A DNA stretch of 64,000 bases from Helopsaltes ochotensis. Lineage: Eukaryota > Chordata > Aves > Passeriformes > Locustellidae. The first letter of the stretch is position 1. Every line of letters starts with the position of its first letter. The translations under genes were made by a program, and so were the position numbers. Below are positions 62,101-64,000 of this stretch, one piece after another. Location of the stretch: positions 1,125,896 through 1,189,895 of the forward strand of contig VXBM01000139.1 in assembly GCA_013400155.1 (NCBI GenBank). The letters run 5' to 3'. The notes beneath the pieces are model-generated. The model had not been told where the DNA came from. It saw only the letters and a list, made by a program, of their open reading frames with translations, and did no database searches.

Positions 62101-64000
62101 TGGCTCAAGTAAGATAGGGGATAGTGTGCTGTAAGCAGTAAATATGAAAAAATGGAGAGAAGTTCCAGGGAAGAAGTGTGTTTTATGAGCAGAATCCTCA
62201 GTGCATATGCAATGGGGTAAATCCCAAGCCTAGGTGAAGCATAAACAAAGGCATGGAGTGGAGGGCAGAAGATGAAATAACAGGAAGGGGCAGAGTTAGG
62301 AAGAACGCACTGGGAGTGAAAGAAAATTTGGTAGGGCTACCTGACAGAGCTTCCCAGTTCAGGCCCCTGGGGTCAGATGCAAGGACTACTGCCAGGGCAG
62401 GGGCAAGGAAGCACATTGGGAATAAAGCAACAAGTGCCTGGCTGCCAGCAGGAGGTAAAGTCTGTGACCTCGTATCTTTATGTTAGTTAAGATTCAAAAA
62501 CTGACTAGCAGTTAAGGTTACTTTCTTAGCTTAAAAATACATATAAAGTATTCCTAATTTCTCTACTGGAGCATAGCTTGTTTCTTGGAGGAAGACACAA
62601 GTTTTCAAAATATATCTTTGAATTTCAGAACACACATAATGGACCAAAGTTTCTGCAAACCTATTGTCCTTTGGGTAGAAAGAACAGCCAATACAAAATC
62701 CCCAGGGTCCTAGAAACCCTGAAAATGCCACGAATAGACAGACATCTTTCCAACTTTATTATCAGACCATCTTTTAATCCTCCCAAACATTTGTTCCATC
62801 TCCAGAAGCTTTCTGGAGGACCAAGTTAAGCCAAGGCCAATAGTTCCTCTAATTAGTATTAAATTTCACATGAAAAATTGGAAAAAATGACCAAGTTTTT
62901 CACTAAACAAACTTTACTATACTAGAAAATTAGTTGCTCATTTTGCAAAACAGAAAGCATGACTCTAAAAATTGAAGAGAATTGTCATTTTTAAACTGAC
63001 AAATTCACTTACTATCAAAGTAATGGTGCTCAGTGGGGGAAGCCCACCTCTGAGAGGTAGGTAGTGTGATCTACCCTTCTTCTACCACCAGGACCAAGAA
63101 AATATGTCACTAAGTCAGTGCAACAAATAAAAACAGAACTGGTGGTATATTAAATACCAATCTAATGACAAATGACAAACACCAGAATTCCTTAAATCAG
63201 ACTTATTTCAAACTGATCTCACTGGAGGCCTTGTTTGCTATTCCTAAACATCCTTTTGGCATAGGAGTGCAGAGAGTAAGGACACCCACATGCTCATTAT
63301 CTGTGCACATTTGCAGGCTGTAGTTCTAGTAAACATGAGACTAAAAAAAAAAAAGTTCCTTGAACTTTGAAATAGAGAATAAAGTGTTGACTTCTATTAT
63401 AATTAAAAACTTTGAGAATGGCCTTCAGTTCAAGTCCTGTGTTCACCACTGGTGTCCACTGACTGACACAGGAGTTCAAACCAGTACCATAAATGGGAAA
63501 ACCACCAGTTCTGTAAGGAACACATCTGGCAGGATTGTGCAGTCCACATAGAAGCTGTCATGACTTTCAGTAGGATACTTCATTATTCTTCATGTCATCT
63601 ACAGAAACTGGCCTTGCCAGCTGAAACCTATTGATATCCACACACTTCATTTTTGTCTGAAAATATCTGTAGCCAAACAAATCAAGCCAGATGTTCAGCT
63701 TGCAATGAGACAACAATATGAGGATGAACATATGGCATGTCAATCTTGCATCTTAGCAAAAATCCACTCTATTTCCTAGTTTGCAGTATGCACACTTCAT
63801 TAAGCCAGACAGCCTTTAAACATTACTACCTTCACACCTCTCAAGGCTATGTCAGCTTTTCTTTTAGAAAACTTACCTGCCAGAGTATTTCTTTGAAAAA
63901 CCCTTCATACTAAAGAATTTGGATCATTAAGGAATTCATATTCTACAGATCAAAACAAATTTACTGTGATCTTCTTCTTGCCTTGCATTAAGAGAATGTT
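56198..64000. other. Non-coding tract
   Basis: About 7.8 kb of A+T-rich DNA with a 19-bp direct duplication at 56842-56879 and otherwise no recognised repeat. The short frames, none above 140 codons, show no domains. Confidence 0.45.
56842..56879. repeat. 19-bp tandem duplication
   Basis: Units ttcatcttgtctttagaag and ttaatcttgtctttagaag differ at one base, so the duplication is recent. Confidence 0.9.

Noticed and set aside
1..64000. CRISPR arrays, bacterial operons or integrated DNA-virus genes
   Set aside because: None seen. Regularly spaced repeats are limited to simple tandem arrays and the background is plainly vertebrate.

Overview
The window reads as nuclear DNA of a bird, most likely a passerine. 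The evidence is CR1 LINE fragments (the main avian retrotransposon) in several places; one tRNA-headed, CR1-tailed SINE of the TguSINE1 type described from zebra finch; and two solo LTRs with target-site duplications. No bacterial-style gene organisation, CRISPR array or rRNA is present. Almost all of the 64 kb is A+T-rich, CpG-poor, non-coding DNA, either intergenic or intronic; I cannot tell which from sequence alone.

Layout. 1-4.2 kb is A+T-rich and carries, on the minus strand, a set of splice-like blocks (about 2241-2106, 1190-1120, 583-120) with an AATAAA near 138-143. They could form a small spliced transcript starting in the CpG island to their right. About 4.4-6.0 kb is that CpG island, broken by a 755-base run of N (4725-5479), so the most likely first exon or exons and core promoter are not visible. 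From 6 kb to 64 kb I find no exon I can defend; the sequence holds repeats and unremarkable single-copy DNA.

Repeats in order: an (AAAC)n tract near 8.9 kb; a 10-bp triple repeat at 9.3 kb; a CR1 at 12.1-12.5 kb; an intact solo LTR at 15129-15882 (5-bp duplication); a 61-T run at 16.4 kb; a 16-bp-stem hairpin at 18.6 kb; a possible LTR remnant near 22.0-22.4 kb; a CR1 at 25.3 kb; a two-phase hexanucleotide microsatellite at 25.9 kb; an unusually open minus-strand frame at 32.8-33.7 kb; a CR1 reverse-transcriptase remnant at 42.4-43.1 kb; a long T-rich tract at 43.5 kb; two oppositely oriented CR1 fragments at 43.9-44.7 kb; a 1.1-kb CR1 split by the SINE at 51.0-52.2 kb; and a second solo LTR at 55730-56193 with recognisable promoter and polyadenylation signals.

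I do not see a clear undescribed system. The items most worth a second look are the masked CpG-island promoter with the possible small minus-strand gene, the near-open frame at 32.8-33.7 kb, and the two solo LTRs. Names for repeat families rest on recognition of characteristic motifs, not on a database search.
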